In this document: positions 62,612-64,000 of the stretch, in pieces
Layout of the letters: every line of letters begins with the position of its first letter
How positions within the stretch are numbered: the first letter of the stretch is position 1
DNA from: Bifidobacterium simiiventris
GTDB lineage: Bacteria; Actinomycetota; Actinomycetes; Actinomycetales; Bifidobacteriaceae
Direction: 5' to 3'
Assembly (NCBI RefSeq): GCF_019331715.1
Contig: NZ_JAHBBG010000003.1
Location: 248,001 to 312,000, forward strand
DNA length: 64,000 nt
Position numbers and translations under genes: made by a program
The notes under the pieces: generated by a model
The model's database searches: none
Seen by the model: only the letters and a program-made list of their open reading frames with translations
What the model was told of the DNA's origin: nothing

Positions 62612-62614
62612 CTC

Positions 62615-62624
62615 GGGGGGGGGG
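62615..62624 (+). repeat. Homopolymeric G10 tract
   Basis: Ten consecutive G residues lie between the DUF4012 stop codon and the leader of the Wzc-like gene. Confidence 0.9.
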
Positions 62625-62761
62625 TTCTTAGTGTACGCTGAGCAATAGGTGAAGAAAATCGTGCCTGCGCCAGTTCGGGTATTCGACCGGATCGGGCGAT
62701 GCCGTTCGAATCGTTGCGGTGACAGGCACTTGCGTTTGCGTACACGGGAGGAGTTAGGCCG

Positions 62762-64000
62762 TTGTCGAGCACGGAGAAGAATACAGACAGCAACGCCGAG
62801 AACGATGTGATCACGATAGACGTTCTCGGTGCGATCAAGAAGCATGTCATCACGGTGATCGTGACGTTCTTGGTCATCACCGGATGCGGTGTGGCGTATA
62901 CGCTCACGCGCACGCCGCAGTACACGGCGACGTCGCAGCTGCTGGCCACGTACCGTGGTTCCTCGCAGAACAGTAGCGGCAACGCCAGCGACTACAACTC
63001 CGGCTCGTCGTACATCAGCTCGCAGATCGCGACCTATCCGCAGCTGGTCAAGACGGAATCCGTGCTGAAGCCGGTCATCGACGACCTTGGCCTCGACACC
63101 ACGGTGTCGGCGCTCGCCGGCAAGGTCACGGCTTCCAATCCGACTGACACCATGCTCGTGGATGTGAGCGTGGTCGATACCGATCCCAAGACCGCGTCGA
63201 GCATCGCCAACAGCGTGGCGGAAAGCTTGCGTAAGCAGATCACGAGCACGCTGTACAGCGATGATGGTGACAAGATCGTGCCTCCGGTGAACTTGACGAT
63301 CGTGCAGCAGGCATATACGCCGGCCTCGCCGAGTTCACCGAACGTAAAGATGAATGTTGCCATCAGCCTGGTCGGCGGACTGGTACTGGGCATCGTCGCC
63401 GCGGTAATCAAGGATCATCTGGATCGCCGTATCCGGGAGGCATCGGATGTGCAGGCGATCATCGATGCGCCGGTGCTCGGCACGATCACGCGCGACGAGG
63501 TGTACACGGAGAACACCCCGGTGATCATCTCTCGCCCGGCGTCCCCGGAAGCCGAGGATTTCCGCCGTCTGCGCACGAATCTGTCGTTTGCAGACACCGA
63601 GGAGAACAGTCTCGCGAACGTGATCGTCGTCACTTCGAGCAGTCCGCACGAAGGCAAGACCACGATCTGCACGAACCTAGCGGCCGCGTTCGCCGAATCC
63701 GGCGCGATGGTGCTGCTCATCGACGCCGACGTGCGCAACCCCTCCGTCAGCGACCATCTCGGTTTGGAAGGCACGGTCGGCCTGACCCATCTGGTCACCG
63801 GCCATGTCACCTCGCAGGAGGCGTTCCAGAAGTACTGGAAGCCGAACCTGCACATTCTGCCGGCCGGCAAGCAGACCATGAACCCGAGCATCCTGCTTAA
63901 TTCGCGGGCCATGAAGCACCTCATCAAGCAGGTCTCCGGCATCTACGACTACGTGATCATCGACACCGCGCCGATGGTCGTCTCGAACGATGCGGCCGTA
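62762..64000 (+). CDS. Wzc-like polysaccharide co-polymerase / BY-kinase, 3' end cut by window
   Basis: Controls chain length and export of surface polysaccharide, with autophosphorylating tyrosine-kinase activity in related proteins. The start is a TTG with AGGAG eight bases upstream; 413 codons are visible. A Wzz domain with first membrane helix (HVITVIVTFLVITGCGVAYT) and second helix (MNVAISLVGGLVLGIVAAVI) flanks the extracellular part. The kinase domain shows Walker A SSPHEGKTTICTNLAA, A' VLLIDADVRNPSVS and B YVIIDTAP. The C-terminal tyrosine cluster would be beyond the window. No ATG or GTG start fits as well. Confidence 0.9.
   Translation, partial: MSSTEKNTDSNAENDVITIDVLGAIKKHVITVIVTFLVITGCGVAYTLTRTPQYTATSQLLATYRGSSQNSSGNASDYNSGSSYISSQIATYPQLVKTESVLKPVIDDLGLDTTVSALAGKVTASNPTDTMLVDVSVVDTDPKTASSIANSVAESLRKQITSTLYSDDGDKIVPPVNLTIVQQAYTPASPSSPNVKMNVAISLVGGLVLGIVAAVIKDHLDRRIREASDVQAIIDAPVLGTITRDEVYTENTPVIISRPASPEAEDFRRLRTNLSFADTEENSLANVIVVTSSSPHEGKTTICTNLAAAFAESGAMVLLIDADVRNPSVSDHLGLEGTVGLTHLVTGHVTSQEAFQKYWKPNLHILPAGKQTMNPSILLNSRAMKHLIKQVSGIYDYVIIDTAPMVVSNDAAV

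Overview
The window is a GC-rich chromosomal segment of an actinobacterium, almost certainly a Bifidobacterium. The evidence is the actinobacterial layout of the ribosomal protein, secY and adk genes, a very small bS22 ribosomal protein gene, a complete PTS (EIIBCA, LicT-type antiterminator, HPr, EI), a DUF4012 plus Wzc-like exopolysaccharide locus entrance, and many short palindromic intergenic repeats. Species cannot be settled from the sequence alone.

Layout. 1-9.2 kb holds the distal S10/spc/alpha ribosomal protein operons with secY, adk, infA, rpoA and rplQ, followed by truA. 10.4-13.5 kb holds a circularly permuted ATP-grasp/alpha-E protein and a transglutaminase-like protein, then tRNA-Ser(CGA) and a palindromic repeat array. 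14.3-15.4 kb is a lipoprotein gene on the minus strand. 15.5-23.6 kb is nusA-infB-rbfA-truB-ribF. 23.7-26.3 kb is a polar amino-acid ABC transporter (minus). 26.6-31.8 kb is a minus-strand group: radA, a divergent adenosylhomocysteinase-like gene, an amidohydrolase/deaminase and a cupin_5 gene. 31.9-37.0 kb contains a membrane-anchored hypothetical, bS22, rpiA, rnhA and pgm. 37.4-38.9 kb is a priming glycosyl-phosphate transferase. 39-44.3 kb is the PTS operon with a leader antiterminator. A second palindromic array follows, then a diacylglycerol-kinase-like gene, serS, tRNA-Ser(TGA) and a HAD hydrolase. 48.7-54.1 kb is a PspC-linked two-component system with two divergent membrane-protein genes. 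54.2-57.1 kb is a DUF4125 gene and a TPR/DUF4037 nucleotidyltransferase-like gene. An MFS permease, tRNA-Pro(CGG) and lysS follow, and the window ends inside the start of an exopolysaccharide locus.

How it fits together. The first 23 kb is translation and RNA-processing housekeeping. The middle is carbohydrate handling: PTS uptake, pgm for glucose-1-phosphate, and a priming transferase with chain-length and LCP-like functions for surface polysaccharide. The envelope-stress-type PspC two-component system sits beside a nucleotidyltransferase-fold pair of unknown job.

Most unusual points: arms of a genome-wide palindromic repeat (family A) lie in frame inside truB and rnhA and are translated; an adenosylhomocysteinase-fold protein has lost its catalytic histidines but sits next to a deaminase-family enzyme; a DUF4037/DUF4125 pair has an intact nucleotidyltransferase signature; CRISPR-looking arrays of long palindromes are not CRISPRs; and several intergenic regions carry perfect stems of 19-30 bp without a U-tract.
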